The notes: generated from the letters alone by a model not told the origin. A stretch of 64,000 nucleotides of DNA from Sporodiniella umbellata (GCA_025677835.1 JAIXMR010000003.1:475004-539003); one strand, 5' to 3'. Counted from the stretch's first letter, positions 1 to 14,099 are shown. A program made the numbers and translations.

Positions 1-502
1 TTTAGAAGCCAAAAAAAAAAAAAAGAGAGATAAATGGAATACAATAAGGGCATTATATACAAACGCGTTTTTTCTATCAGGGATTTCTGCACTTGTTTCT
101 GTACTTCTGGTCTATCTTAAATAAGGGGGTTTCTTTTCAAAAAAAAAAAAATCTTTTTTTAGAAAGATTGATATTCAAACTAGACGTGACAACCCTGCTC
201 AAATAGCAGTAACACAATTTCCAATGACATTTCTCGCTGTCTTCAAGCTCTATGGATTTCATCATTCGATTTGTACTACATATGGGAATAGATCAAATTG
301 CTGTATTTGGCTATTCGTCTTTTAAAGAATACAAAATTACTTCAAGTAGATAAAAGTGCTCATTATTCTTTTACTGTACATTGACGTGTGTATGTATACT
401 TATTATTTTATTGCCATCCAAAAAGAAAAAAAAAGTCTAACTAAATACATTATATATGTTGGGGTGTATGTACACTGTACAGTGTTGTAATTGAATGTTT
501 AC
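1..502. other. intergenic, no gene seen
   Basis: About 500 bases of AT-rich DNA lie downstream of the phosphodiesterase stop codon. I see only poly(A)/poly(T) runs (around 12-25, 140-165 and 425-435) and no ORF with recognisable protein. It probably holds the 3' UTR of the minus-strand gene at 503-1996. Confidence 0.6.
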
Positions 503-1996
503 TTAGTCCTTCTGTAGTGGATCTTCCTTTAGTTTTTCTTCCTGTACTTTTTTAATAGCATCTATAGAATAAGACTCAACCCTTCGGACACAGATTGGGT
601 TATGTTTGAACGAATGACTGTAACTTAAACTACGGTTCATTTGTCTTTTTCTTTGAACATCTATTTCGACTGATCTGGGGATTTTGACTGTTCCAGGAGG
701 AGCAACAAATGGAAGCTTACCCAAAGTAGAGTGAATAGAAACAGGGGAGTCAAGATCGATTTCGTCAGGTCCGTTCTCTAGACACTCTTCTCTATTTTTG
801 GAGCATGTGTCTAGCAGTTCTTGAGCCTTGGGGAAAAGCTGTGATAGTATTTCAAAGTAAGGGTACACAATAAAGTCGATGAAACCCACGTTGATTTTCG
901 AGGTGTTGTTATGAGACAGATGTGGGTTTAGACCCAGGCGCTTTTCCTCTTGAGCCTGCCGAAAGAACTCGATACAGACCAAGCGAGATAGTTCACAAAA
1001 AACTGTCCAAGGACGGCAGGGATTGCTGATGTCGGCAGCATGGATCAAAATTTTACAGAGCATCTGTCGTTCTTCAAGGGTATACTCAGAGGCCGACTGC
1101 CCCATTGGGAGCCCGGAATGGTCTTTTTCATTGGCCAGGTTTCCTTCAGAGTCTTCTGATGCATTGGGGCACTGAGAAAAGTACTTTTCAAAGTTACGGA
1201 ACGGATCTTTGGAATGCTCAAATAGCTTTTCAAAGTTTTTTTGGCCCTCCTGAGATAACATTGAGAGATTGTGCTGTAGAGCAAAGTGACAGTTCATATC
1301 AGTAGCTAGTATTGCTTTGACTAAAGCCTCTTTGAATTCTTTTTGCGTTATAGGATAACCAAACTCTTCACTTTTAGTTTCAATGTTTCGGACTAAATTA
1401 TGCTTATCTAACAGTTCTAGTGTTATCTTGCACGAATTGCTTTCTAGGACAGAGAGATCCTCGTATTCTCTTGCGAGCTTCGATCGGACGGCGACTTCAA
1501 ATTGATTATTCATTCCTGGCTTTAAAGGATATTAGGACAAGTCAACAGATCTATGACTTACATGACCAACATCATGGCAAAAAGCCGCAACCACTAATAT
1601 TAATATATCGATTCGTGTAAGGTAGTTTGAGACATCGTAGCACTCGAGAAAGTGATAGATTACCATCACCACATCGACTGAGTGATAGAACGAGTGATAC
1701 GGATTGTCGTTGTATCTTTTCTCAACATCCATCAGAAACTCCAGGAAATTGGATGTACTAACACCCAGCGTTTGTGCAATGTTCATACGATTCAATAAGC
1801 CTCCGATGAAACCGTACACTTCACCTCTGGGCTTGTTCAGGAGAGAGTAGTCCAGAGTGTAATCGTATGGGTTGTCAGACACCTTTATCATGTTCTAAGA
1901 TATTTGGTAAGTAACGCTGACCATCCCTGTTGTCTTTACTTTTTCTATTTCAAACAAATCTTCTGTCTGAAGCGAGTAATATTTCAAAATAATCAT
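503..1996 (-). CDS. class I 3',5'-cyclic-nucleotide phosphodiesterase (copy 1)
   Basis: Hydrolyses cAMP (or cGMP) to the 5' nucleotide, so it ends cyclic-nucleotide signalling in the cytosol. Exons on the minus strand are 1996-1940, 1894-1562 and 1519-503, joined by GT-AG introns; the phases close and give 468 aa. The catalytic domain carries the class I metal-site motifs in order: NPYHSFYHSVDV, CHDVGHPG (the last intron splits it after GH) and HAADISNPCRPW. An insertion with many acidic residues lies between the second and third motifs, as in yeast Pde2-type enzymes. The start is the ATG of a 19-residue first exon whose splice position is shared with a second phosphodiesterase at 23372-25041. 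The C-terminal tail after the catalytic domain is basic and probably disordered. Family assignment is secure; substrate preference cannot be read from the sequence. Confidence 0.9.
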
Positions 1997-2151
1997 TGTT
2001 ACACAGGTAAAAGAACGAAAAGTTGGTAAAAGAAGATAAAAGATCTTTTTTTTTTTTGAAAATGTCTATTTTATTCGGTTTTAGTCGTACTTATTTCGTC
2101 ATAGCCAACGATGGCGAGGAGTGGTTTTAATGAGCGACCACAGATGGACGA

Positions 2152-2730
<579 letters not shown>

Positions 2731-5655
2731 TCCAAAATTCTATTTAACGTATTTTTCAGATTTTTTTCCATCTCTCTTTTTCTCTCTTTCATTGCTTTCT
2801 ATTTACGACTGGTGGAATAAAGTGTTGCGAGCTCATACTTTAAAAAAAAAAAGTACGGAGAAAAAGAGCCAAGTTGAAGATTGGCTGGGTTTTTAATTAA
2901 AAATTCTTTTTTTAAGTTAGGATTACATATATTAACAGTTATGCACATCTTTACAGTAGAGTTTGGGATTGCTGACTTACGGCTTCAAATACTTTAAGCT
3001 CCCTTTTCCAAGACAAAACTAAAGCGAGTTTGGAGTCTTAACTCACGTTGCTATTGTAGCGTTATACAGAGCGAAATCAGGCGAAATACAGTTCAGGAAC
3101 ATGGATGATGCAATTATGTTTTTTACAGCTTCAAATGGCGCTTTTTCTAAGGTTTTTTATGAATTTTTCCTAGCTTTACAAAAATTTATCAATCACACTG
3201 ACTCGTATCCACAAAGCGCGGGGCTTTTTTTAGGGTGCAGCTAAGATTTACCCTGTTCGGCCTTTGATTTCTAAGCTCTAGGCATCTGTTCTAGGCAAAT
3301 CTGATTCTTTGACTTTATTGAAAAACCATTTTAGTGCCTAATTTCATAAGCCCTGTGCACTGTGTTTTGAATTGGCGACGACCTTGTTTTAAAAACTAAC
3401 AAAGGTGCAAAGAATAGCATCATAGACCGGGCAAGGTTTGGTTTAGGAATTCGTTTGATTTCTCAAAACAAAAAAAGCAAAGATCGACGCCCTTTTTTTT
3501 TTTGGAAGCTTTGGCAACACAGGCTTGCAAACTAAGCTGATAAATATTAGTTTTTTCGCGTTTTTTTCTTACTATTTTTAAACCCATGGCTCGTTCATAG
3601 TCGCGAAGCGCAAAACTAATTATATATGGGCTAGTGTATTAGCAAATGTTTCACACAAATGAAGCTCGCGACTATGAGGCAAGTTTAGAATTACCAGCTC
3701 TTTTTTAGGGAGTTTAGGTAACTTTTTTTTAAAAAAAAATAAGTTGTATACCCACAATATAGCGGTACTTGCGTTTGCAAAGACGTAAGGTTGCCCTTGA
3801 GTTTTCTGATTGAAAGGCTTTGGGTTTTCGCGTGTATCCCACATTGGGTCATTACCTATTACACAAGCTTATTTAGATATGCTGTTTTATACAGATTTAC
3901 TCTATTTAAGACCACATATCGGCTAGCCAAAGTATTTTACAAAGAAAAACCAAAACGGCTACATATACTATATATATCTGTTAGTAGTGATTAAAACCAA
4001 AAAAAAAAGCTGAAAACAAAGGCTTTGGTAGAATTCAAAGGAATTTGAAACATCGAATACTAAAACAATTACAAAAGAACAAATCGTATTGTATTTCTCA
4101 TATCCCAAAAAAAAAAAAAACTAGGTTTGCTACTGTAAGCCATTTTAGCTATTGAAAGCTGTTTTGTTTTATTATGTAGCTCAGACTCTTTCTAAAAACT
4201 GCTCTCTCTATTAAAAAAAACCCCCTCAGACCGTGTGTAAAAGCACAACTACTCCCTTTTTACAGACGTCATTTCAATAGCAATAACAACAATAATAAAG
4301 ATTTTCGACGTCTTTAAATCCACCGATCGATATTTTTCCCAAGAAAATGTGTTTTTTTTTATATAGGCTTTTGTGGGACAATCAAATTTTAACAGTCAAA
4401 GTTAAGCAAGTTGCGAAAGTAGTAAATCAGGCTGATATGCTGATTGTTTATTTTGACTTGAGAGCAAATGTATGATACTGTTTTGTATTTAATGAAAAAA
4501 TAACAGTTTTGAATTTGCTTTAGCTTATTTTGCCTTTCTAGATAGTAAAAAGGCTTGTAATTTATTTATAAAATAAATGTACTCAGGGGACCTATAATGC
4601 AATACAGCCACCAACTAAAATTCAAATGCATATGCTTGACAGTTGCAGCAGCTTCTTTAGGTAACTCGTAATGAAATTTGTTTTTCGTCATTTCCTGATA
4701 AGAGTGAGGCTAATTTTAAAGAGCTAGCCTGAAAAATATCACTGTTCTTTAAAAGCACATACTTAAAAGCAAAAATTACCAACTTTCTTCTAAAAGCAAT
4801 AAGACTAACTTTGAAGAAAATAATGACTTCACTGATTTAGTCAGAATAGGTCTAAAGCCCTTTAAGCTAATATGTTATATTTTGTGGTTTTAAAAAACAT
4901 TTGGTAAAAAGAAATAGTTAAATTATTTAATTTTGTTTGTGTTAAACAATCTCTGATATCAAGCAAACACATAACCGTAATGTAAACAGCCTCCTGACTG
5001 GCGGCAGTTCAGAACATACCAATGTATTTTTGAATTTGTGTAAAAGTACCTTCATGTGTTGAGACGGCCAAATATTAGAGAGAAACGTTCGTTAAATATC
5101 AAGGAGGCTAAAAAGTACTAAGCGACACCCAAGGTCTCAATGACTGTCAACGCGTAATGCCTTTGAAGTTTTTCTTTTTAGAAATTGCAATACGCAGTGC
5201 CCAAAGTCAAACTAAGGTTTGCAAACAAAAGGAGAGTATTCAATAACACAGCCTCTGGTCTAGCATCAGTATGCACGTGCAGATATTTGAAAAAGACCTC
5301 AAAATCTGTTCTTTTTATTGCTTGATTCACACACAAAAGAGTCTAGCTTTGTACATCAAATAAATTTACTATTATTGGCTTATCTTTCCACCTCTAATAT
5401 AAGACAATAGCAAAAGGCATTCTTTTGTAGTCGTTTAAATTTAATGGAAAAACCCAATTTAAACAATAACAGGGCAACGATCAAGCTCAAAGCCAACATT
5501 TATCTAAAGGAGTGTGATCAAGCAATACCATATATAGGTGATTAATCCCATTAAGAAAGAGACAATAAAAGAAAGCTTGTAATTTATGTGATTTTTATAC
5601 AAGTGAATAAGCAGAAGGTGAATGGATAAGGAAGAAGATATCGAAGCGAAAACGT
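2731..5655. other. 2.9-kb gene-poor AT-rich stretch
   Basis: No exon chain or recognisable protein was found on either strand. The stretch contains many A/T homopolymers. A perfect 12-bp inverted repeat (3595-3606 and 3666-3677) is spaced by 59 bases. The left end must hold the promoter of the Oca1-like gene and the right end the 3' UTR of RPS23. A structured RNA or very short gene could be missed here. Confidence 0.5.
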
Positions 5656-6413
5656 TTAAGATCTGGGCTTTTCCTTCTTTTCCTTGTAAAGGGCAATAAG
5701 AGCAACACCAGCGACCTTGACAATCTTGAAACGGACACCAGGAATATCACCAATAGCACGACCCTTACGACCGAAACCAGCAATCAAAACTTCGTCGTTT
5801 TCATCGACATAGTTCAAACAACCATCGTTGGGAACGAAAGCGGTAACCTTTTTACCGTTCTTGATCAACTGAACACGGACACACTTACGAATGGCAGAGT
5901 TAGGTTGCTTAGCTTCAACACCAATCTTTTCAAGGACGATACCCTTAGCGTGAGAAGAACCACCGAAGGGAGAAGAACGGAAAGCAGTACCGAGAGCTCT
6001 CTTCTTGTATTGCTTGTCGGCCCAACGTTGATCACGACGGTGGATACGGAGCTTACGAGCAGCGTTTAAACCTCTAGGTTGTCCTTTACCTATGCAATGG
6101 AGTAAGCATTAGGTTTTCTGAAGTTATAAAGTCGAGCCAGGAAGCGGAAGCATTGCAGTAATTCCAGAAAACATGCTGTTTTTTTTAGCACTTTGTAGTT
6201 GAAGGCATAAGCTCTTTAGCTTTTGTTTTTGTTTTTTGTTTTTTTTTGATGCCGAAAATCGATTGCATTTGAATGTTGCTTATTGATAACTTTTTTATCC
6301 AACAAAATTCCATCCATCCTCTGGCCGTTTATCCATTCGCTTTTTCCAATGACTGATAGATTCCTATGCGTATGCTCCCACTTCATGCTCTTCTCTTCCT
6401 CCTGCTTACCCAT
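5656..6413 (-). CDS. RPS23: 40S ribosomal protein uS12 (S23)
   Basis: Small-subunit protein of the decoding centre. The protein matches the family along its whole length: start [15 protein letters not shown], middle [17 protein letters not shown], the conserved loop [15 protein letters not shown] (whose proline is hydroxylated in other eukaryotes) and end KEKKEKPRS. Exon 1 is only the four bases ATGG (6413-6410). Exon 2 is 6089-5656. The 320-nt intron between them has a GTAAGC donor and a TAG acceptor. Total 145 aa, the normal eukaryotic length. The first intron is far longer than others in this window, as often seen in fungal ribosomal-protein genes. Confidence 0.97.
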
Positions 6414-6823
6414 AGTTGATATATGATTTCAAAAGAAAGTTGTTTAACTTGAGCTAACGTTACTATTAAAGGTCTTCTTTACCTAGTCCGACTCGGAACT
6501 CTGTGCTACAAACGAGGCTCGCCAAAATAGTCGGTCGATTTTTATCTCTATGCGTTCAAACACCGCAATAAATAAGTATCCTACAGAAAGGCTAAAGTTA
6601 AAATCAATAGCCTCTGGTCCCCCAAACGTCTAGAGTTTATGTTTTTTCAAGGGATCGCAAGCTTTAAGCTTTGATACAGTATACTTGGTATATTAACTAC
6701 CAAAAAAAAAAAAAAAACCTGGTGGTCTTGTAAAGAAACATTGGATGATTTACAATTCTAATTTATTGACAGCAAAAAGTTTTTGTCCAGGTTTGCAAAG
6801 CTATGATGAAAATGACTTCCTTT

Positions 6824-7988
<1,165 letters not shown>

Positions 7989-8533
7989 GAGAGAGAAAAA
8001 AAAAACTTTGCTAAAACAGCTCTGAAAGGGCTGACTTGATTAAATAGACATTAAATACCGCCACTAGACACCACCAATAAATAGGCTGATTTTAAAAACG
8101 ATACTCATATTCTGCTGTTCACATAAAAGTGCTTGACCGAACAAAAAGTGTTGAGGTAAGCTATTTATAGGATGTTTTGAGTGAACTTTGTATGTTATTG
8201 ACAGTACAAGCTTAGACCTACAGATTTCTTTTTAGCGTATAAATCAAGTACTTTTAATAACATGAGTTAAAAGTGCACGTTTAAATAATTTTTTGAGTAA
8301 AATTGACGCATAGAGACATTGCTTTCAATCGCAAGAATCAAACATAGTCACCTCATCTCTTTATTGTCTATATTTCTCGATCATATATGGTACTGAAATA
8401 ATTTGCCATAACAAAATCATCTTTTCTCCAAAAAAAAAAAATTTCCCATTTAAAAGGCGCTTTTTGTTTCTTTTACAAAAAAAAAAAAAAGGTACAGAAT
8501 ACAGGGTTGTCAAGGGTTTATTTGCCTAGTTGG
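7989..8533. promoter_or_regulatory. URA6 promoter / methyltransferase 3' region
   Basis: This 545-base spacer separates two genes on the same strand. It should contain the URA6 promoter (right after 7988) and the 3' UTR of the methyltransferase (before 8534). Poly(A) runs occur near 8431-8441 and 8480-8493. No ORF or clear TATA element was identified. Confidence 0.4.
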
Positions 8534-9692
8534 TTATGGTTCATCAATCATCATATGCTTTGTGTTCTTTTTCTGGTGAAATGCAACCCATCCCTCACGC
8601 CTAGGAAGGGTTTTTTTGGCCCAAAGTTCTAAAAATCTTCCACGCTTTAATACTTCATTATATCCAGCTTTTGGGAGCAGTGTTTCGATCATGTCATAGA
8701 CACCAGGGGGCTTCGGCTCGGTATACTCATGGTTTATCCATTGGTCTGTAGGAATTTCAAAATCAATAATTACATCTGGTGAACGCTGATGCCTTAGTTC
8801 AAAGCCTTCTCCCTGTTGGGTGATGTATAACCATAAGAAAAACCATAATATGCAACCTTCTTCTTACCTTTTTGAACATTAACAGTATTTCCTTCGTTGA
8901 GCTAATATACGGGCTTGGGTTGTCCAAATGTACATTATTAACAGACTTCTTGAACCAAACCAAATTTTCAACATATTTACAATCTACAGATCGGATCATG
9001 TTTAAGTTTTAAGCTTTCACTTCTCTTTGAATACAAGCAACATACCAATAGTATACATCATTCTCACTAAATCTGCCTGAATAAGTTTATGTGTCCAAAC
9101 AAATACAAGCCCAGCAGTCATATGTCTAACAACTTTTTCCATCAAAACTTGAAAGTCTGATAGGTTTAAGCAACAGTTGCCATCATTTCTGCCATCAGCA
9201 ACGTAGAATTCCCAAGGCGGATCTACTAGAATACCTTCGAGCGGAGACATTTCATCGAAGTTGCCTTGTGTTTCTGCTATCTGATCTAACATGGGTATAC
9301 AGTCGTTCATGTTTTCCAACTCAAAGTAGTTCATCTTTGACGCATCTGGGGTAGGTCGATTAATCGATTGTTGAATTTGTTTCACACCGCTATACAGATC
9401 GTTTGGGATTCTCACAAAAGAAATGAGCTCATCAGGTGTATCCACTTTTTTCTTCTTCACTCCAGTAAAAAATCTAGATAAGGTTGACTGAACTGCCTTG
9501 CTGTTGTTTACTTTCATTGGGGGAAGTGTGGACGATTTCTGCATCATGTTTCTTCGCATAAGCCTAAGATGTGTATTAGTACTAAATTTCTATTTAGGGT
9601 TTTCTTTTACATTTCTGTAGTCAAAAGCCCTCTACGCCATTCTTGCTTGGCAAGCCAAGACGCATGTCGTTTTTCTCTATCTTGGTAAAGTC

Positions 9693-9723
<31 letters not shown>

Positions 9724-11047
9724 GCGTCTTTTTAAAAAAAGGTGGTGAAAATTCCCTGTTAATCTTACTTTAAGAACTCTTTATAATTAGTCAATCTATC
9801 GTTCCATTCTGCCACCAAGTCCCGCTGCTGAAGATGTGCTATCTCTGGATCTACTGTCTCTTCTTGAAAATCGTCGTCGTCTCCTGTTTTAGGCTTTCGG
9901 GGTGGCATTTTTTTTACCAAGTCTGAGATATTGGTTTTTTGGCTGACAGTTTTCAATTTAGGTTTTGAAATAGGTCTACTTTTCGCTACAGGCTGCATGC
10001 GATTGTGGAACTCTTTGATCCATTGATTGACATTTTTTTCAATTTCTTTCACGTCTTCGTCTTCCCATTCAGCAGTATCGTCTACTGTAGGTGTCCCAGA
10101 TATACCTCGTTCTTTTTGCACATGCTTCAATTTTCCGTCAACTACTGTATAACTACTATCCTCTAATCTCCTATCCAAAACCAATTTACGATAATAGTTC
10201 ATACATTGGTAACCGACCTATTGTTCAGCATTTTAGTGCTGTTTACATTCTTCTTAAAAAAAAAAAAAGGTGGTGCTATTTACTCTGTGAGGTATAGCTA
10301 CACTGAAAAGGCCCCAAGCCATACCAATCTTCCATCCTTTTGAAATCCATTCATTGTATCTTTCCATAAACAATTGATGCTCTGTATTCGACCAAATACC
10401 ATTCCTTTGACCATATCCAGGCACAACAAGTCTAAAATAATACGCTTCTGGGTTCTTGATGAAAAAAAAAACAAAAGAAAAAAGCGGTCAGTGCTTTTTC
10501 TATAAAAAAAGTTATATATATATATATATATATACCACACGTCGGGCTTCCCAGGCTTTTATACGAGAAGCCTGCCAAGTTTTGACAACCTCTCTTGCAA
10601 ATACATCTTCTCCGGCTCTTTTTCTTTTTTTGGTGGGCGGCTCAGTGACTGAAAGTGTTTTAAACCGGGAAGTTTCTTCATCAAGAAAAGGATTATTATT
10701 TACACTATCTTCTACTTTGAGTTTTTTTTCTTCAGCAGTAATAGCCTCTGCAAAAGATTCATCATCGTCTAGATCCATTTGACCCTCAGGTGAAGAAGGT
10801 TCATGAGCTGAACATTCAGTCATTTCAATTTCATTTGACTTGCTTTTTCCTTTGTGATCTAACTATTTTTTTCTTTGGGTAAGGATATACAGTCATACAA
10901 CAAATAGACAAAAGAAATATTTACTGGGTCTTCTATTTTCGCCTGTATACTGCTATTACTTTTGGTTTTAGATAAACTCAGTATTTTTGAGGAAGACTTT
11001 GAAGATTCGGGTACATGGTCTTCTTGTTTTTTAAACCACAAGCTCAT
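8534..11047 (-). CDS. SANT/Myb-domain MT-A70 adenine N6-methyltransferase
   Basis: Eight exons can be chained on the minus strand: 11047-10925, 10862-10536, 10454-10284, 10217-9769, 9691-9611, 9563-9046, 8983-8868 and 8812-8534. Phases close to 687 aa. The N-terminal third has a Lys/Arg stretch (PPTKKRKRAGED) likely to be a nuclear signal. A SANT/Myb-like domain follows (about residues 150-220): GIWSNTEHQLFMERYNEW, GMAWGLFSVAIPHRVGYQC, NYYRKL. A charged middle region then leads to the methyltransferase domain, with the catalytic DPPW (LVDPPWEFY) and the later family blocks YVENLVWFKKS, SSTKEILLMFKK, QRSPDVIIDF and GRFLELWAKK. MT-A70 enzymes methylate adenine in RNA (IME4/METTL3, METTL4) or DNA (the MTA1 type of ciliates and early-diverging fungi). 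A DNA-binding SANT module plus intact DPPW makes a 6mA DNA methyltransferase the favoured reading, but the subfamily was not tested. Confidence 0.85.
9691..9724. repeat. (TA)n microsatellite in an intron
   Basis: An alternating T/A run from about 9693 to 9722 lies inside intron 4 of the methyltransferase gene and directly supplies its TATAG acceptor. A second (TA)n run (10511-10534) supplies the GTATAT donor side of intron 2. Confidence 0.8.
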
Positions 11048-11423
11048 GAGGCAAAGAAAAAAAAAAAAAAGCAAAATTTCGATGTCAAAAAAAAAAAAAA
11101 AAACACGAAACTCAGCGCGAGTGTAACCAACTCTCAAAACACATTGCCATTACTTCAAAAACAAATACGAGAAGACGTAACATCTATCTTCTTTTGCAAA
11201 GTTTGTTAAAAACTTAGAGAGACACTGTATTTAATGCCCTTTATACTTGCAGTTAAAAATTGAAAAAGAAATATAAACGAAAGGAAGCCACTTTTGTCAG
11301 TTTGCTCAACTACAGTTTTCTTGACGACTAATTAGAAAAAAAAAAAAGGCCCGTCAAATAGACAGCTACAGAAACCTTAATTTTTTTTTTTTTTCTTTTT
11401 CACCCAACTAAAATAGATATACA
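11048..11423. promoter_or_regulatory. bidirectional promoter region
   Basis: A 376-base space separates two divergent start codons (the methyltransferase on minus, the ZNRD2-like gene on plus). It is dominated by poly(A)/poly(T) runs at about 11056-11070, 11087-11102, 11336-11347 and 11382-11393. Such rigid tracts typically exclude nucleosomes. No classical TATA box was picked out. Confidence 0.45.
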
Positions 11424-12316
11424 ATGACAGCACCTTTGAGAAGCCTGGACGAAGCCCAACCTCTTCTCGGAACATATTTGCTTCAAGGCTGGGTAAACCA
11501 TTTAGCATTTCCCTAGTTTCTCTCTTACGCATTACCTTCTCTCTAGGTCATGACCGACGTTATTTGCCCCGTCAACAATTGTTCCTTTCCACTGATGAGA
11601 TCAAAAGATGGATCCATCTCTTTTTGCGTTCATCACGATCCCTTACCCAGTGGCGTTGTGAGAAAAGCAGCACCAGTACCTGTAAAGAAACCTGAAACTG
11701 AAACAGCAGATCTTGGCATGGTGGATGAGCTTGCCATTCGACGTCAACGCAGAGAGCAATCATCAAAAGCTTCTCAAATCATTGGACAGAAACTGTTGCA
11801 AAAGTGGGCACTTTTAAACGAGCATTGCCCTAGCGAAACCTGTTTTGGCGTAGGTGGTCTCTTGTTTAATCTAAACGTTCTCATCATTTCTTTTTTTTCC
11901 AACAGATTCCTTTATTGCGCCATCCTACTACAAAGAAAATGTACTGCGTTATTTGTGAGAAATATATTGGTGTTGAGGAACAAGAGACAGAGCAACAGCC
12001 ACCTATATCAGTCCCAGTCAAAACAGTACCTGAAACCTTGCCTATCATTGACTCCAAGAGAAACATGGAGAACAAAGAAAGATACATAGAGCCAACAATA
12101 GAAAGAAAAGAAGTAATCAAGAGACAAAAAACCAAGATGCTAAACACACAGCCTGTTCTGTCTACACTTTCTGAAAAAATGGATTATTTAAGCAAACAGT
12201 TAGAATCGACTTTTAATCCGGTAGAGGTCACGCAAATACTCAAATCTATCAAAGCTTGCGCCAACGCAGCAAAGGCACTTGTTGAAGCCGAAAACGTGTT
12301 TAATAAAAACATTTAA
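11424..12316 (+). CDS. ZNRD2/SSSCA1 (p27 autoantigen) zinc-ribbon family protein
   Basis: Exons 11424-11492, 11547-11849 and 11906-12316 give 260 aa. Two copies of the Auto-anti-p27 zinc ribbon are visible. The first begins LGTYLLQGWVMTD and has cysteines/histidines in CPVNNC and FCVHH. The second begins IGQKLLQKWALLNEHC and has CPSETC and YCVICEKY. In both, two C-x(3-4)-C-like pairs flank a P-L-hydrophobic segment. The rest is charged and helical at the C-terminus (SEKMDYLSKQLESTF). The molecular role of this family is poorly defined in fungi. Only 65 bases, mostly poly(T), separate its stop from the ATG of OMA1, so the two genes are tightly packed. Confidence 0.82.
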
Positions 12317-12381
12317 AAAGCTTGTTTATTTCTTTTTTTTTTTTTTTTTTTTTTCGTTTTTTTTTTTTTTTTTTTTTTTAA

Positions 12382-13969
12382 ATGTTTCCACCAATTTTAA
12401 GAAACAGCCGTCCTCTTATTTTTAGGCACACATGGGTCCGTCCAAGTAGACAAATAAATTATACACTATCAAGATCATTTCATGCCAGCCATCGATCGCA
12501 AGTGCCTATATTGCCTCTTCCAGCTTTTGTTCTTGCACTCAAGACTGGGCAGCTAGTGACTTATGTCACGGCGCTATCTAGACTATCCCTTACACTGGCA
12601 GCAGGCATGTCAAAAAGAAAAGGAAAGATAGCCAGGGCTGTGGTAAAATTAGCAGCCAGTATTCCATTATTTGGTGTGGCCTCGATGTTGGTAGTCGGTC
12701 TGGACGAGGCACCCAATACATCTAGAATCAGACTCGCTTACTTGAATAAGGAAGAGCAAAAGGAGATGATAGATAGCACCTTTGAGGTTCTGATCAAAAC
12801 ATATTCTGAAAACGTAGCTCCTCAAAACTCAAAAGAAGTTCAGTGGCTACAGAAAATCGTAGATAGACTGGCCGCTGTGGCTGTGGACGATGTGCGTGAT
12901 CCTGTACGACATTATTATGGAAAGAACAATGAACCTCAGGAAAAGAATGGATGTCTAGTGGTTCCTTCAAACGATATTGAGACAATTGCAAGAAGTACTG
13001 ACGTGGTTCAAGTATCCGAAAAACAGCAAAAATACAAGGTGGAATACATCAGCGGTGAGGATACCGTCAATGCGTTATGCATAGGAAACAATTTCATCGT
13101 ATTTGAACCAATGGCTCATCTTTCTGAATTTGATGAGCATAAAATGGCAGCTATTTTGGCTCATGAAATGGCACATTCACTTCAAAGTCATTTTGTTGAA
13201 AAACATGGCCTGGTTGCTTTTGTGTCTACAATAGGTGATATTTCTAGAGCAGTGCTTTGGCCCATCACTTTTTCTTTGGGACCGTAAGTGAATAAATGGA
13301 TGAGGGACTTGTAAAAAAAAAAAAAAAAACGACGCCAATTGATTCTCTATTAGCTATTTTAATGACAGTATCGACCGGTTCATGAGTTGGCTGACGTTAG
13401 AAAATTGTGAAAAAGGTTACAATCGACAGTTAGAAAGAGAGGTAACACAGAAACCAACGTGGTTACACATGAGTTTATTTTCTTTTGGGATATCATTTTA
13501 GGCTGATCTTGTAGGTCTCAAGCTGATGGCGAAAGCAGGGTACGACCCTCGGCGCGCAATTGAGGTTTGGAAGTCTATACATAAAGTAGAAAAGCTTATA
13601 GAGAGTGATGCCAAAGCAGAGGAAAAAGCAGATATAGAAGAAGAGGATTGGGCAATGGGTTTTGACGATTGGTTTGGAGGCACACATCCACCTACTGAAG
13701 CCAGAATAGAATACTTGACAAGCCATTTAAGTAAAGCCATGCACATTTACGAGAAATCTATAGAGATCAATGGTCAACCCAGTCTGATGGGAGAACGGGA
13801 GAGTACAGGGCAGAAAACCGAGAGTGACGAAACGAAGGATAGAGTGAAGATAAAAGTAGTAAAAGAAGATAACAGAGTGAGAATAGCCCTTGAGGAGGAG
13901 CCTAAGGCACAAGTGGTGATGGAAAAGCAGTCTTGCGCCCGGTTAAGAAAACCTGTGCTTGTCAACTGA
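12382..13969 (+). CDS. OMA1: mitochondrial inner-membrane metallopeptidase OMA1 (M48)
   Basis: Stress-activated zinc protease of the mitochondrial inner membrane that cleaves misfolded or surplus membrane proteins. Exons 12382-13283, 13354-13441 and 13502-13969 give 485 aa. The N-terminus is Arg/Ser-rich without acids (RNSRPLIFRHTWVRPSRQ), a matrix-targeting signal, followed by hydrophobic segments near residues 50-65 and 92-107. The active site is HEMAH, with the third zinc ligand in the block EADLVGLKLMAKAGYDP, split by intron 2. The PP-x-EARIEYL element near the end (HPPTEARIEYL) is also typical. A charged tail of about 80 residues after it has no recognised domain. Intron 1 contains a poly(A) run. 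Confidence 0.93.
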
Positions 13970-14099
13970 TCAACTAAAAAAAAGTAACACAGAATAAACC
14001 CTATACCGATTACAAGTTTTTCTCTTGTTTTCTTTTCTTTATTTGAAAAACAGAAAAACAAACAACAGCTTCCTTTTATTTTTATTTTTTGACATTGCG

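Noticed and set aside
1045..1620. Several open frames on both strands opposite the first phosphodiesterase
   Set aside because: They overlap exons with unmistakable PDE motifs in another frame and have no protein-like features.
10859..11137. 92-codon minus frame starting before the methyltransferase ATG
   Set aside because: Its first part is Phe/poly(A)-derived low complexity; the real start is the internal ATG at 11047, which splices in phase to exon 2.
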